A DNA stretch of 10,612 nt, taken from positions 1-10,612 of the forward strand of contig JAHQVR010000343.1 of NCBI GenBank assembly GCA_019634245.1. Reading direction: 5' to 3'. The translations under genes and the position numbers were made by a program. Origin of the DNA: Gammaproteobacteria bacterium (lineage in GTDB: Bacteria; Pseudomonadota; Gammaproteobacteria; Granulosicoccales; Granulosicoccaceae). The notes below the pieces were generated by a model. The model was not told the origin of the DNA and made no database searches. It saw nothing but the letters and a program-made list of their open reading frames with translations. Shown here in pieces: positions 1 to 7,140 of the stretch; within the stretch, counting starts at the first letter, position 1, and each line of letters opens with the position of its first letter.

Positions 1-901
1 AAAGATCGACCCAATATTGTCGAGACTCACTCTTAAAAAGCGATGCCAATCGATCACGGATTGCAGGCCAATTGGAACGATCGTCGCGATTAACAAGGAT
101 TTCGTCCTTTAATTGTAATTGTTCAAGAAGGCAGGTCCAAAACTGTGGCTCAAGCGCGGCAATAGTTACCCAGTGATCATCAGCACATTGATAAACCGCA
201 TACCACGGGGCGCCTCCATCGAGTAAGTTCGATTCTCTTTCATCTTGCCATTCACCCATCGCTCTGCGCGCATGTATAAATGTCATAAGATTGGATGTTC
301 CATCGACGATAGACGCATCGACGACATCGCCATAACCGGTACTGTGTGCTTTCAACAAACCACACACCATGCCGTACGCCAAATACATCGCACCACCTCC
401 AAAATCACCTAACAGATTCATTGAAAACGTTGGTGTTTGATCTTTGTGGCCACTCGCCCATAACGCACCAGAAAGCGCAATGTAGTTAAGATCATGACCC
501 GCTGCCTTTGCTAGGGGACCGTGTTGCCCCCAGCCAGTCATGCGGCCGTAAACGAGTTTAGGGTTTTTATTGAGGCATATGTCTGGCCCTAGGCCCAAGC
601 GCTCCATGACTCCCGGTCGATAGCCCTCAACCACACCATCCGCCTGTTCAATTAACGTCAACGCTATTTCAATCGCAGCCGGCTTTTTTAAATCAAGTGC
701 GACGGACTTTCTACCACGCAGCATAAAATCCTGTGCATTGTTGGATTCTGAATTAGCGTCGCTCACGGGTCGATCAATCCGGATTATCTCAGCACCCATA
801 TCTGCCAACATCATGCAGGCAAACGGACCAGGGCCTATGCCAGCAAATTCAATTATTCGCGTGCCTTCTAGTGGCGCTGCGCATTGTGCATCGTTAGACA
901 T
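1..901 (-). CDS. Alpha-methylacyl-CoA racemase (CoA-transferase family III fold), C-terminus beyond window
   Basis: Interconverts the R and S forms of 2-methyl-branched acyl-CoA thioesters so that stereospecific beta-oxidation can proceed; cytosolic. I read 300 uninterrupted codons from ATG at 901 down to base 2; family members are usually about 360-390 residues, so roughly the last fifth is missing at the window edge. Catalytic positions known from Mycobacterium tuberculosis MCR all appear with a constant offset of ten: GHDLNY gives His136-Asp137, MNLLGDFGGG gives Asn162 and Asp166, and ALEPQFW gives Glu251. The phrase YGRMTGWGQHGPLA is also racemase-like rather than typical of CaiB/formyl-CoA transferases. 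The start lies 34 bases after the MarR stop, with no good Shine-Dalgarno, so translation may depend on upstream read-through. It is the last visible gene of the dehydrogenase-MarR-racemase run. Family assignment is firm; the substrate is not known. Confidence 0.9.
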   Translation of the reverse strand, partial: MSNDAQCAAPLEGTRIIEFAGIGPGPFACMMLADMGAEIIRIDRPVSDANSESNNAQDFMLRGRKSVALDLKKPAAIEIALTLIEQADGVVEGYRPGVMERLGLGPDICLNKNPKLVYGRMTGWGQHGPLAKAAGHDLNYIALSGALWASGHKDQTPTFSMNLLGDFGGGAMYLAYGMVCGLLKAHSTGYGDVVDASIVDGTSNLMTFIHARRAMGEWQDERESNLLDGGAPWYAVYQCADDHWVTIAALEPQFWTCLLEQLQLKDEILVNRDDRSNWPAIRDRLASLFKSESRQYWVDL

Positions 902-935
902 AGAGTGTGAGATCAATGACGCTGCCACTCCAAAA

Positions 936-1433
936 CTATTTTTTCGTAATATGCGATTTCAGATTACGTCGCATTTTGTCCAGCACATTTAACGTTATTG
1001 CGAGCTCGTCTTCGGATATGCCCTCGTTAGCAATATCGTCAACCTCGTATACAATTTTTGTCATTGTCTTAACAAGTGCGATGCCCTTTTCGGATGCATA
1101 GACCCGATTTGAACGCCGATCATCCACATCGGTGATGCGCTCCACATACCCTCTTGCTTCCAATTTATCGATCAGTTTTGAGGTGGTAACAGTAGCGATA
1201 TCCATTCGACTAGCCAATTCTGATTGCCGCAATCCATCTTCACGCCATAAATGCACTAACACCCAACCCTGGCTCATGGTGATGTCGTTCGGTTTTAATT
1301 TGGCATCGAAAATAATACCTCTAAAACGTGCCAAGTCTTGAAAGATCGGATGTTTATTTGCTATCAGAGAAGACTGCCTAGCTTTTGAATCTTTGTTAGA
1401 TTTTGCTAGTTTTAACGCACCATTGGTACTCAT
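936..1433 (-). CDS. MarR-family transcriptional regulator
   Basis: A 165-residue winged-helix DNA-binding protein, probably a dimeric repressor released by an acyl-CoA or aromatic/lipid-like ligand. A helix-turn-helix spans about residues 69-95 (RQSELASRMDIATVTTSKLI, then DKLEARGYVER), and the wing carries the family hallmark DDRR at 104-107. About 45 N-terminal residues precede the fold, with a basic Lys-rich start. I chose ATG at 1433 because it forms an ATGA overlap with the dehydrogenase stop (1430-1432); an in-frame ATG at 1445 would add four residues and lacks that junction. The gene sits inside the operon whose promoter contains a palindrome, so autoregulation and control of the neighbouring catabolic runs is a reasonable inference. 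No ligand can be named from the sequence. Confidence 0.9.
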   Translation of the reverse strand: MSTNGALKLAKSNKDSKARQSSLIANKHPIFQDLARFRGIIFDAKLKPNDITMSQGWVLVHLWREDGLRQSELASRMDIATVTTSKLIDKLEARGYVERITDVDDRRSNRVYASEKGIALVKTMTKIVYEVDDIANEGISEDELAITLNVLDKMRRNLKSHITKK

Positions 1434-2332
1434 ACAGGATCCCAAGTGAATATATCGCTGGAGCGGTCAAGATCATAAAAGCTTGCCTTAAGAGAAGGCA
1501 GTGCTTGATCGCGTATTGTTTCAGGAGTCCAACCCTCACCACGATGAACTGATCGGATCGGACGCGGTTGGCTCATCAAAAATATCTCATTATTTCGGAC
1601 GCAAAAGATTTGCCCCGATACATCGCAATCCGGCGCTGCTAATGCAACACATAAGGGTGCAATTTTAGCAGGCGTCATTTCTTTTATACGTTCCACCCGA
1701 GCTTTCTCTGCCTCATTAGTGATGGGTATCGAACCAATTAACCGCGACCAGGCAAATGGAGCGATGCAATTAGAACGCACATTAAATCGGGCCATATCTA
1801 AAGCCAGCGACTTTGATAAACCCACGATACCCATCTTTGCTGCCGAATAGTTGGCTTGCCCAAAATTTCCGATCAACCCTGAGGTTGACGTAAAATTAAT
1901 AAAACAACCAGACTCTTGTTTTCTAAAGTGTCCGGCAGCCGCATGGGCGGTGTTAAAACTACCAGTCAGATGCACATCGATGACTGTATCCCACTCCTGT
2001 TCGGTCATTTTATGGAATATGGCATCACGCAGAATGCCAGCGTTATTGACAATGACATCGATCGCCCCAAATTCGTCCAGCGCCTGCTCAATCATCGAAT
2101 TAGCATCGTTTCTGTCCGACACGCTGCCAAAATTGGCCACCGCAGCACCACCAGCCGCATTAATTTCTGCTACAACCTGGCTCGCGGGAGCAGCATCTTC
2201 ACCATCTCCATCAGCGCCGGAGCCCAAATCATTAACGATAACCTTAGCGCCCTGATCGGCCATAGAAAGTGCGATATCACGGCCAATACCGCGCCCAGCA
2301 CCTGTTATGAGTGCTACTTTGCCATCGAGCAT
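1430..2332 (-). CDS. MFE-2-type short-chain dehydrogenase, probable (3R)-3-hydroxyacyl-CoA dehydrogenase
   Basis: A 300-residue classical SDR that should oxidise a 3-hydroxyacyl-CoA to the 3-ketoacyl-CoA with NAD(P). Seen: cofactor motif TGAGRGIG at 10-17, NNAG at 96-99, catalytic Ser149, Tyr162 and Lys166 in GNFGQANYSAAK. That last string and the phrases VNDLGSGADGDG (33-44) and CIAPFAWSRL are typical of the dehydrogenase domain of eukaryotic peroxisomal multifunctional enzyme type 2 (HSD17B4) and its bacterial stand-alone relatives, which are also about 300 residues. The start at 2332 is fixed by GGAGG six bases upstream; an in-frame ATG 14 codons earlier lacks such a site and would add an unusual N-terminus. 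First gene of a minus-strand run with MarR and the racemase. Other activities of this SDR subgroup, such as steroid 17-beta-hydroxysteroid oxidation, remain possible. Confidence 0.85.
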   Translation of the reverse strand: MLDGKVALITGAGRGIGRDIALSMADQGAKVIVNDLGSGADGDGEDAAPASQVVAEINAAGGAAVANFGSVSDRNDANSMIEQALDEFGAIDVIVNNAGILRDAIFHKMTEQEWDTVIDVHLTGSFNTAHAAAGHFRKQESGCFINFTSTSGLIGNFGQANYSAAKMGIVGLSKSLALDMARFNVRSNCIAPFAWSRLIGSIPITNEAEKARVERIKEMTPAKIAPLCVALAAPDCDVSGQIFCVRNNEIFLMSQPRPIRSVHRGEGWTPETIRDQALPSLKASFYDLDRSSDIFTWDPV

Positions 2333-2338
2333 TGCAAT

Positions 2339-2343
2339 CCTCC
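2339..2343 (-). promoter_or_regulatory. Shine-Dalgarno site of the SDR gene
   Basis: GGAGG on the minus strand, six bases before ATG at 2332. It decides the start codon against the upstream in-frame ATG at 2374. Confidence 0.85.
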
Positions 2344-2372
2344 AAAGAAATCGTCGGCTGTAAATAATTAAC

Positions 2373-2401
2373 ATGATTATTATTTGCTAGCTAATTATAC
2401 T
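2373..2401 (+). promoter_or_regulatory. Possible promoter for the acyl-CoA dehydrogenase run
   Basis: TATACT at 2396-2401 is the best plus-strand -10 candidate; the hexamer 17 bases upstream (ATGATT, 2373-2378) is a poor -35. TAAAAT at 2412-2417 is an alternative. Both overlap or abut the palindrome and the opposing promoter, giving a face-to-face divergent control region. Confidence 0.35.
2378..2399. promoter_or_regulatory. Imperfect 22-bp palindrome, candidate MarR operator
   Basis: An inverted repeat centred on GCTAGC (2386-2391); 9 of 11 base pairs match across the axis. It overlaps the best minus-strand -10 box (2394-2399) and the likely transcription start of the SDR-MarR-racemase run, and also the best plus-strand -10 box, so a bound dimer could block both directions. 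Size and symmetry suit a MarR-family dimer. Binding is inferred; only the symmetry and position are seen. Confidence 0.5.
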
Positions 2402-2421
2402 CAAAATTAACTAAAATAAAA
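2394..2421 (-). promoter_or_regulatory. Promoter for the SDR-MarR-racemase run
   Basis: A perfect TATAAT on the minus strand at 2399-2394, preceded at 16 bases by a weak -35 (TTTTAT, 2421-2416). It would start transcription about 55 bases before the SDR ATG. The strong -10 and poor -35 leave the exact start uncertain. Confidence 0.55.
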
Positions 2422-2424
2422 GCT

Positions 2425-2444
2425 CGGGCACATTGTAAGGCCCG
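2425..2444 (+). other. Short hairpin in the leader of the dehydrogenase mRNA
   Basis: CGGGC (2425-2429) and GCCCG (2440-2444) can pair around a 10-base loop, 24 bases before the ATG. Too short to be a convincing attenuator and not followed by a T run; it could be a structural leader element or chance. Confidence 0.25.
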
Positions 2445-2468
2445 TTTAGTCCTTCAGGAGCCAGTTCA

Positions 2469-3623
2469 ATGATCACACGCAACGTTTTTGGTGAGGCACA
2501 CGAATTGTTTCGCGAACAAGTCAGGCGATTCGTCGATTCTGAAATCACGCCGCATCACCATCAATGGGAAAAAGACGGGTTTGTCAGTCGCGATGCCTGG
2601 TTAAAAGCAGGGGAACATGGCCTGCTCTGCGTTGCGATGCCCGAAGAATATGGCGGAGCCGGCGCTGACTTTATGTACTCCATGATTGTACTGGAAGAGC
2701 TAGCGCGCGTAGGCGCAATGGGACCGGGCTTTAGTTTGCACTCAGATATTGTTGCACCTTATTTGTTGCACTACGGTTCTGAAGAACTAAAACACGAGTG
2801 GCTGCCTCAAATGGCCCGCGGTGAGATCATAGGTTCACTTGGTATGACTGAACCCACAGCAGGATCGGATGTGCAAGGCATAAAGACAACGGCGGTTCGA
2901 GACGGTGACGAATATGTTATCAACGGTCAGAAGGTCTTTATAACCAATGGCGGTAATTGTGATGTGGTTGTTCTAGCCTGTAAAACAGATTCTTCACTTG
3001 GTGCTAAAGGTATTTCACTTATTCTAGTGCCGGCAACAGCCGATGGATTTTCAAAAGGAAATCGACTGCTCGAAAAAATCGGATGGAAAGCGCAAGACAC
3101 TGCCGAATTGTTTTTTGACGATGTGCGCGTACCAGTTGGTAATTTGCTGGGTACTGAAGGACGGGGGTTTTATCAGATGATGGAACAACTCCCTCAAGAA
3201 CGATTACTGCAATGCGTGCGTGCAGCCTCTACATTGGAGGCCGCATTAGCATGGACAATTGAGCACGTCACAGACCGAAAAGCATTTGGCGGGACCATTG
3301 CTGATTTTCAAAACACCCGGTTTAAACTCGCAGAAGTAAAAGCACAGTCTGTATTGATGCGTGTGTTTACCGATAAATGCCTTGAATTGCATAGCACAGG
3401 TGAGCTTGACAGCGTCGATGCTGCAATGGGCAAGATGCTCACCTCTGAAACACTGTGTCAATGTCTGGATGAACTACTGCAATTATTTGGCGGATACGGT
3501 TATATGTGGGAATACCCGATTGCACGCGCCTGGGCCGATGCACGTGTCGGCCGTATTGCCGGTGGTACGGGAGAAATTATGCGCGAGATTATCGGCCGAT
3601 CTATTTTAGGTAGCAATAGATGA
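2469..3623 (+). CDS. Acyl-CoA dehydrogenase, long-chain (LCAD)-like
   Basis: FAD-dependent 2,3-desaturation of an acyl-CoA, passing electrons to electron-transfer flavoprotein. The 384-residue length is normal for the family. Seen: N-terminal helical domain to about residue 120, the flavin/substrate-loop sequence LGMTEPTAGSDVQGIKTTA (124-142), the DRKAFGGTIADFQNTRFKLAE helix region (269-289), LFGGYGYMWEYPIARAWADAR (339-359) and RIAGGTGEIMREIIGR near the end. At the position of the MCAD base Glu376 there is Gly365, while Glu257 aligns with the LCAD/isovaleryl-type base, so the catalytic base is probably Glu257. That subclass accepts long or branched chains, which suits the neighbouring racemase. 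AGGAG at 2456-2460, eight bases upstream, supports the start. First gene of the plus-strand run; its stop overlaps the synthetase start by four bases. Confidence 0.93.
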   Translation: MITRNVFGEAHELFREQVRRFVDSEITPHHHQWEKDGFVSRDAWLKAGEHGLLCVAMPEEYGGAGADFMYSMIVLEELARVGAMGPGFSLHSDIVAPYLLHYGSEELKHEWLPQMARGEIIGSLGMTEPTAGSDVQGIKTTAVRDGDEYVINGQKVFITNGGNCDVVVLACKTDSSLGAKGISLILVPATADGFSKGNRLLEKIGWKAQDTAELFFDDVRVPVGNLLGTEGRGFYQMMEQLPQERLLQCVRAASTLEAALAWTIEHVTDRKAFGGTIADFQNTRFKLAEVKAQSVLMRVFTDKCLELHSTGELDSVDAAMGKMLTSETLCQCLDELLQLFGGYGYMWEYPIARAWADARVGRIAGGTGEIMREIIGRSILGSNR

Positions 3624-5194
3624 TTCGACAACCTGATTTCATAAGAAAGCATGCGTTTCAAACCCCAGACAAAATCGCTACGCACTGCGAAGGTATTGAA
3701 TATAGTTGGTCAGAATTCAACGCGCGCATTCACCAAATGGCTGCGGCACTGCTGGAACAAGGTGTAAAACCCGGCGACCGAATTGCCTATCTTGGAATGA
3801 ACTCACACTGGATGGTAGAGATGTATTTCGCACCATCTCTCATCGGTGCAATTTCAGTCCCTCTGAATTATCGGCTGTCAGAAAACGAATTAACTGAGAT
3901 CATCCAAGATTGTACGCCACGCCTGTTATATGTAGATCGCCACTTCGCAACGCAAGCAATCACACTCAAAAATCGTTGCGATGCATCCCTGCTGATTGTC
4001 TATGCAGATATACAACAAGCTGAACCCGATTTTGATGCAATACATTATGAACAACTGATCACAGATGCAGGTGTTGTAGCGGATGATTCATTTGACTCGT
4101 TGAGTTCAGCATCGGATGAAACAATGTCTATCTTTTATACCTCAGGCACCACCGGCAAACCTAAAGGGGTAATGCTATCGCATGGCAATATGTTCGCCAA
4201 TGCCAAAGGCACAGGACAATTGTATCAGTACCAGTCCAGCGATATTATGCTACTGGCTGGCCCACTGTTCCATCTTGGAACGGGCAGTCGAATATTTACA
4301 GCCGTGTTGTACGGAACAACCATGGTTATACAGCCAAAGTTTGATGTTGAGAATATGATGAAGATAATCGAATCTCAATCTGTCACAGCCACAACGTTGG
4401 TGCCCACCATGTTCCAAATGATCATTGATCATCCCCGCTTTCATGAATTCGACTTTTCATCTCTGCGGTGCTTAACTTACGGCTCAGCTCCAATGACCGC
4501 CGCTTTAATGAAACGTGTTATCGACAAATTTCCAGGCGCCACTTTTTGCCAAGGCTATGGAATGACCGAAGCTTCGCCGTGTTTAGCTGTACTAACACCG
4601 CTAGATCATACACCGGTCAATGGTGAATTTCCAAAGCTCGGTTCCAACGGTAAACCTGTACGGTACTGCGATTTGCGAATTGTTGATGAGAACGATAAGT
4701 CAGTACCAAACGGTCAAAGCGGTGAGGTAATCGTTCGCGGCCCACAAATCATGAATGGTTACTGGAATCAGCCTCAAGTTACCGCCGAAGCGATGCGCGG
4801 CGGCTTTTACCATACCGGAGATGCCGGCTATTTGGACAAAGACGGATATTTACACCTGATCGGCAGAACCAAAGAAATGATTATCACCGGTGGCGAAAAC
4901 GTCTACCCGCTTGAAACCGAAAGTTGTTTAACAGAGCACCCAGCAGTCGCGGTTGCAACGGTGATGGGGCTGCCACATAAGAAATGGGGTGAAATGGTGT
5001 TCGCAGCGGTCACGTTAAAGCAAAATAAAACTGCGACAGAACAAGAGTTGATTGACTTTTGCCGCGAAAAAATAGCGCACTACAAGGCACCTAAGCGAAT
5101 AAAATTCTGGCCTGGATCGCTACCGCTGGCAGCCACAAATAAGGTCGATAAACCGGCCATAAAAGCATTTGTTCTGGAGGAAGGATATGACTGA
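3620..5194 (+). CDS. Acyl-CoA synthetase (FadD-like, adenylate-forming)
   Basis: Activates a carboxylic acid with ATP and CoA through an acyl-adenylate, the entry step of the pathway; probably cytosolic or membrane-associated. The 524 residues contain the ANL-superfamily motifs in order: P-loop YTSGTTGKPKG (173-183), YGMTE (313-317), HTGD (398-401), GRTKE hinge (405-409) followed by ITGGENVYPLE (422-432), and the C-terminal catalytic lysine region ATNKVDK with Lys508. In most relatives this last motif reads T-G-K; here the Gly is Asn507, a small departure that leaves the lysine in place. Starts on an ATGA overlap with the dehydrogenase stop. Chain-length preference cannot be told from sequence; the context suggests a branched or side-chain acid rather than a plain fatty acid. 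Confidence 0.92.
   Translation: MIRQPDFIRKHAFQTPDKIATHCEGIEYSWSEFNARIHQMAAALLEQGVKPGDRIAYLGMNSHWMVEMYFAPSLIGAISVPLNYRLSENELTEIIQDCTPRLLYVDRHFATQAITLKNRCDASLLIVYADIQQAEPDFDAIHYEQLITDAGVVADDSFDSLSSASDETMSIFYTSGTTGKPKGVMLSHGNMFANAKGTGQLYQYQSSDIMLLAGPLFHLGTGSRIFTAVLYGTTMVIQPKFDVENMMKIIESQSVTATTLVPTMFQMIIDHPRFHEFDFSSLRCLTYGSAPMTAALMKRVIDKFPGATFCQGYGMTEASPCLAVLTPLDHTPVNGEFPKLGSNGKPVRYCDLRIVDENDKSVPNGQSGEVIVRGPQIMNGYWNQPQVTAEAMRGGFYHTGDAGYLDKDGYLHLIGRTKEMIITGGENVYPLETESCLTEHPAVAVATVMGLPHKKWGEMVFAAVTLKQNKTATEQELIDFCREKIAHYKAPKRIKFWPGSLPLAATNKVDKPAIKAFVLEEGYD
5176..5180 (+). promoter_or_regulatory. Shine-Dalgarno site of the crotonase-fold gene
   Basis: GGAGG six bases before ATG 5187, lying inside the end of the synthetase gene. 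It favours 5187 over the in-frame ATG at 5169. Confidence 0.85.
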
Positions 5195-5984
5195 CGCAGT
5201 GGAATTAAGCCTGCATGACAACGTTGCTCTGCTCACTATGAAAGAGCCAGCTTCGCGAAACGCTTTGTCGGATAACATGCGAGCCGGATTAAGTAACGCT
5301 GCCAACAATATCGTAGGCAATAGCGACATTAAGGCTTTGGTCATTACCGGCTCCGAAGGTGTCTTTTGCGCCGGAGGTGATCTTAAGGCGATGCTCGAAC
5401 GCCACACGACAGGCATGGGCGCTAGTTTCGAAGACTTACATGAACGAATGCAGCACCTGCACCAATGGATGAAAATTATTCGCGATCTACCTATTCCCGT
5501 TATTGTTGCTGTCGATGGACCCGCCTACGGAGCAGGGCTTGGCATAGCGCTCACAGGCGATATCGTTCTGGCATCAAACGAGGCCAGTTTCTCAGCGTCT
5601 TTTTGTAAAGTAGGGGTTATACCCGATGGCAATTTGCTATGGTCTTTACCGCGCATAGTCGGCCTGCAACGAGCGCGTGAGCTGTTTTATACCGGTCGAG
5701 TAGTAAAAGCAACAGAGGCGTTGAATTTAGGCTTATGCATGGAATTACACCCTGCAGATAAACTACATGAACGCGCTATGAACATGGCGCAATCGATGTG
5801 TAATGTATCACCTCTGGCGTTCTCTCTAACCAAACAATTGTCTTCCCGTTCAATGGAGTTGGACAGCGATGCACTTCTAACCATGGAAGCACAGGCACAA
5901 GCCACCTGCATGACAAGTGACTACTATATAGAGGCAATCACACGATTTAAGAATAAAGAAAAACCGTTATTTAGTTTTGAATAG
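5187..5984 (+). CDS. Crotonase-fold protein (enoyl-CoA hydratase/isomerase family) without the hydratase glutamates
   Basis: A 265-residue crotonase-superfamily member acting on a CoA thioester. The oxyanion-hole regions are present: CAGGDLKAM (61-69) and GPAYGAGLGIALTGD (111-125). Aligned by eye to rat mitochondrial enoyl-CoA hydratase, Glu144 corresponds to Gly119 and Glu164 to Phe139, so both water-activating glutamates are missing. An acidic residue, Asp147 (VGVIPDGN), sits where 4-chlorobenzoyl-CoA dehalogenase and PaaG-like isomerases carry their catalytic Asp. An isomerase, hydrolase or other CoA-thioester reaction is therefore more likely than hydration, and the cluster has a separate hydratase. 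ATG 5187 overlaps the synthetase stop by eight bases and is preceded by GGAGG. Last gene of the plus-strand run, only 10 bases from the end of the opposing thiolase-like gene. Confidence 0.85.
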   Translation: MTDAVELSLHDNVALLTMKEPASRNALSDNMRAGLSNAANNIVGNSDIKALVITGSEGVFCAGGDLKAMLERHTTGMGASFEDLHERMQHLHQWMKIIRDLPIPVIVAVDGPAYGAGLGIALTGDIVLASNEASFSASFCKVGVIPDGNLLWSLPRIVGLQRARELFYTGRVVKATEALNLGLCMELHPADKLHERAMNMAQSMCNVSPLAFSLTKQLSSRSMELDSDALLTMEAQAQATCMTSDYYIEAITRFKNKEKPLFSFE

Positions 5985-5994
5985 TATTAAGAAC

Positions 5995-7140
5995 CTACCA
6001 TTTCCGCTCGCCGCTTAGCACTACGGTTGCAGCGGCTGAGAACATCCCGCCAACACCATGTACTACGGAGATATTGGCATCTGGAACTTGTGCTGGTGAA
6101 TTACCCCGAATTTGTCGAACACCTTCTTGAAGTGCATACATTCCATACATACCTGAGTGCATGTACGACAAGCCCCCTCCATTGGTATTCAAGGGCAAAC
6201 TCGCACCTGGGCGTGTATTGCCCTCTGCGATATATGCACCGGCCTCTCCAGGCTTTACAAAGCCAAGATCTTCCAAACCATAAATTGGCAAATGCGCAAA
6301 TGCATCGTAAATCATTAGATGGTCTACATCACTGTGGCTGATACCCGCACTATCAAAAGCGGCTTCACCAGATAAACGAAACGCTTTAGACGATAGAAAA
6401 CTATCCATTTGCGAAACCATAGGACCTTCTGCGCTCTCGCCACCTTTTCCGCGTAGATATACAGGCTTTGTGAGAAAATCACTTGCTCGATCAGCCCTGG
6501 TTAAAATCAATGCCCCGCCACCATCGCTCACCAAACAACACATGAGTTTGCGAAAGGGGTATGCAATCATTTTCGAACTCAATACATCATCAACGGTGAT
6601 GGGTTCACGTGCGGTGGCACGCGGATGCAATCCAGCCCACTCCCGCTGCACCACGGCCACCATCGCCAGCTGCTCTTCTGTTAACCCCTGCTCTTTCATT
6701 TTGCGCATAACGGGCAGGGTGAATCGAGTCGGCGGAAACATGGCACCGTAAATGGCTTCATATTCCTGCTGCTGCATTGAAGGGAAAATGGGGCGGTGTG
6801 TGCGGTGGTTCGATCGCCCGCTTTCGCCGTGGGTAATGAGGACAGTGCTACAGAGCCCCGATTCAATGGCTGATGCCGCATGACGTACCAACGTAATAAA
6901 TGAACAACCCCCCACCGATGTTCCGTCGTACCAGGTGGGTGTTATGCCCAGATATTGAATAATTTCACACACATCATGCCCACCGGTGGCAACGCCATCA
7001 ACATCGGACAGAGTCAATCCGCAATCATTCAACGCATTGAGTGCGGCATCGGCATGTAGGCCCGTTTGACTCAGATTGGGCACCTTGCCCATATCAGTAC
7101 TTTCAGCAGCACCAACAATCGCTATAGAAGCATCAGCCAC
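5995..7140 (-). CDS. Thiolase-superfamily protein (SCP2/Ltp2-like), possible side-chain aldolase
   Basis: A 381-residue protein with the non-decarboxylating thiolase fold of the lipid-transfer-protein/SCP2 type, expected to cleave the acyl chain. Classical thiolase residues look replaced: the N-terminal nucleophile region reads TSVGGCSF (74-81) with Cys79 not in the usual N-x-x-C setting, the HDAF histidine is Tyr278 (IYDAF), and the C-terminal C-x-G-G motif reads HGVGG with His361 for the cysteine. NTNGGGLSYMHSGMYG (318-333) keeps His328. Such changes recall Ltp2-type retro-aldolases, which work with a DUF35 partner and use tyrosines; the DUF35 gene lies directly upstream. The start is GTG at 7138-7140, sharing one base with the DUF35 stop (TAGTG); the next in-frame ATG is at codon 17, inside the fold. 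True thiolysis via Cys79 cannot be excluded. Confidence 0.85.
   Translation of the reverse strand: MADASIAIVGAAESTDMGKVPNLSQTGLHADAALNALNDCGLTLSDVDGVATGGHDVCEIIQYLGITPTWYDGTSVGGCSFITLVRHAASAIESGLCSTVLITHGESGRSNHRTHRPIFPSMQQQEYEAIYGAMFPPTRFTLPVMRKMKEQGLTEEQLAMVAVVQREWAGLHPRATAREPITVDDVLSSKMIAYPFRKLMCCLVSDGGGALILTRADRASDFLTKPVYLRGKGGESAEGPMVSQMDSFLSSKAFRLSGEAAFDSAGISHSDVDHLMIYDAFAHLPIYGLEDLGFVKPGEAGAYIAEGNTRPGASLPLNTNGGGLSYMHSGMYGMYALQEGVRQIRGNSPAQVPDANISVVHGVGGMFSAAATVVLSGERKW

Noticed and set aside
1431..1445. Alternative MarR start at ATG 1445, four codons earlier
   Set aside because: ATG 1433 makes the ATGA overlap with the SDR stop, like the other junctions in the cluster; the upstream one shows no better ribosome site.
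1851..2371. Two plus-strand open frames of 134 and 151 codons opposite the SDR gene
   Set aside because: They lie entirely antisense to a gene with all SDR motifs and have no recognisable domains or ribosome sites.
6010..6036. GCCGCT/AGCGGC inverted repeat just after the convergent gene ends
   Set aside because: Fifteen-base loop, no T run, and it lies within conserved thiolase-like coding sequence; not a credible terminator.
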